Source: Mactromeris polynyma | Taxonomy: Eukaryota > Mollusca > Bivalvia > Venerida > Mactridae | DNA: 64,000 nucleotides | Direction: 5' to 3' | NCBI GenBank assembly: GCA_032209605.1 | Contig: JASFXZ010000016.1 | Location: 3,968,001-4,032,000 of the forward strand | Shown: piece by piece, positions 62,136 through 64,000 of the stretch | How the letters are laid out: each line of letters starts with the position of its first letter | Numbering within the stretch: position 1 is the stretch's first letter | Notes under the pieces: model-generated | What the model was told of the DNA's origin: nothing | What the model saw: only the letters and a program-made list of their open reading frames with translations | Database searches by the model: none | Made by a program: the position numbers and the translations under genes

Positions 62136-64000
62136 CAGTTGTACCTAAAATATATAAAAGTGTGATATATTGAAACTGTGATACAGTTATGATGGGATAT
62201 TTCTCTGTTGTAGAATCTAGTTCCTATTGTTTGATGTTTGTGATGCTATTCAGAAGGGACATCAATAAAATGTTCTTTGAACTTACATTAAAATTGTTTG
62301 TATATTAATAAAATAACCACCAAAAGTCTATATTATTCATGCATAATTAAACATGTATGGATTTCAGCTGCACAATGTGATATCTCACAGAGAGCAAATA
62401 TACTGGCAATGTAGTCCTAAATATTGTTTGGCTACAGCATCTGTCCGTCATGGTTGGTCTTAATTGCTACGACAACAAACTGATTAATGATACTTTATAA
62501 TTGACGGGTACATTGACTGTGTGGTCACTGTTTTCTGTTTAATTTATGGCCCCTGTAGTACTGACAATGGACTAGTGTCTTTCAGGAGGTCTCCTCCAAC
62601 CAATCAATTATTGGAAATCATTTGAGTAATTGATAATTTGCAAACATTCACTACAGTACTAAACAAAATATAGATCCAAATGTCCCAGTTTGAAAAAAAA
62701 CAGTGCTAAATCTTGTCCAGTTCTCAAAACCCCTTTAATACGGAAACCCCTTTAAACCGGACATTTTGTCCGGTCCCGAGCTCGTCCGATTTAAAGGGGT
62801 TCCAGTGTATATACATTTTGACACTCTCCGCCGGCGTGCATGAGGTGTGGTCAATATTTAGAACGCCGTCCTGAATTATAACTATATAGATAAATGTCCT
62901 ATTTAAAACAAACCGAACATTCCACATTTTTAATACATGTGTTAGTATTGAAACCAGCAATCTGATGCGTTAGGTTATTGTCATGATGGAGTAAACACTA
63001 CGCATAACCAACAAGGTTTGTAGATTCTAATTTAAAATTGATTAATTTTTGATAAAAAAGGCGGAATGGAAAGTGAATAATTTTGCAGCAACGTGTAGTT
63101 TAGACATTAAATATAAGTTAGCGATATTGTGGTAGCTGTTTAAGGCTTTAGGATATAGTGGGGGCCATCATCTTATGACACAATAATATCTGTATTTACT
63201 TAAATGCTAATTAATACATTGTTACACTTCCCGCGAAAAGGTTGTTTATTTTATTATAAGAAGGGGAAGTATGTGTCATTCAAGCGCTTATTTGATAAAT
63301 ATTGCGGAAACATTCAGTCAATGAAATCTTAATTTATGGATTGGTGCCTCTTTAGGGTCAGTTTGATACGTATGTATAGCCCATAGTCGCCACACAATCT
63401 GGAGAAGTTGTGGGGTCGAGTGCTTGAAATCTTTGTTTGTATCCTGCTGTTTTGATTAATTTCATATGGATATGTCGATATCCTATTTAGATATGTGACA
63501 TATTTATATGTACTGGTCGAAAGAGCTAACCGGCCACGACCATTTTATTCGATACCAGTTAGGTATAACCTTTATGATTGAATAATCGAATAATCGACAA
63601 CAATCGATGTAATTCTGTCAAAATCACGTTAATTATTTTGGATTTCCTTGCCATTTTGTAGTGTAGATTATCAATAAATGGCGAGATAACTCTATTGACC
63701 AGTACATATTGTCTTTACAACATATACAAACATTGCATGTAAGTTGGAGGCTTGTTTACACTTTTCGTCTTATCTGGGTATCAGGATACATGTGAGGTTG
63801 GGTAACCCCAAGTTGTGCTTTTTCTAATGACTGTTCCAAGGCTGTACTCCTATTCTCAAACTTTATGTTTATGTCTTTGTCTTTTTGTCATTGCAATTGT
63901 TTATGTATTTTGTTCTTAATGTAGTTGTTATTGTTTATGTATTTGTTTAAGTCTCTTAGTGTTTTGAAGTGGTTGTGCGCATTGTTTGTGGCATTTCTTA
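62136..64000. other. Intergenic region to window end
   Basis: No gene is supported. It holds a Tigger-like remnant (62717-62807). The - frame at 62724-62960 covers that remnant. Confidence 0.5.
62717..62807. mobile_element. Tigger-like MITE remnant with inner hairpin
   Basis: The right end reads, inverted, CACTGGAACCCCTTTAAATC. The left side has AACCCCTTTAATACGGA and AACCCCTTTAAACCGGAC. A perfect inner hairpin CCGGACA-TTT-TGTCCGG lies at 62757-62773. A TA follows the right end (62808-62809). Probably a shortened pogo/Tigger element. Confidence 0.6.

Overview
The window is AT-rich animal nuclear DNA: spliced genes with GT/AG introns, introns up to about 11 kb, long intergenic stretches, and many tRNA-derived SINEs and MITE-class DNA transposons. 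The SINE types resemble those known from bivalves (one at 45075-45303 has a recognisable tRNA-related head and a central core of that kind). Together with a FoxF gene, this points to a mollusc, most likely a bivalve. The species cannot be named from the sequence alone.

Two protein-coding genes can be reconstructed with confidence. (1) On the + strand at 658-4650, a five-exon short-chain dehydrogenase/reductase of the HSDL2 type (294 aa) has all splice phases compatible. It ends in the peroxisomal targeting tripeptide SKL and has no SCP2 domain. (2) On the - strand at 37564-25406, a two-exon FoxF forkhead transcription factor (413 aa) has a large first exon with the whole DNA-binding domain. 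A short second exon lies 10.9 kb away and carries the conserved FoxF C-terminus; it is hidden inside an unremarkable region and was found by matching the C-terminal motif and the splice phase. A third, degraded coding unit is a Myb/SANT-like protein (- strand, 19471-18474) inside a 2.6 kb PIF/Harbinger-like transposon (17153-19737).

Layout: 1-614 upstream flank of the dehydrogenase gene; 658-4650 dehydrogenase gene with several copies of a pogo/Tigger-like MITE in its introns; 4926-5057 a possible antisense exon; 8490-13290 a 4.8 kb satellite of 24-bp units; 13300-17150 intergenic with a 21-G run; 17153-19737 Harbinger-like element; 19738-25405 intergenic/foxF 3' side with a SINE; 25406-37564 foxF; 37565-41250 foxF upstream region ending in a promoter-like block at 41140-41250; 41250-57000 intergenic with SINEs, MITEs and a cluster of perfect CRE (TGACGTCA) sites at 47980-48149; 57030-57797 a second 24-bp array; 58256-59504 a 61-bp tandem array; 59505-64000 intergenic with a mariner-like MITE, a Tigger-like remnant and a SINE.

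Most long open frames in the window are artefacts of tandem arrays whose unit is a multiple of three (24 bp) or contains no stop in any frame (61 bp). No CRISPR array, rRNA or convincing functional tRNA was seen. I found no clear new multi-gene system. The most useful results are the complete FoxF model, the SCP2-less but SKL-tagged HSDL2-like enzyme, the Harbinger element with its Myb exon, and the CRE cluster.
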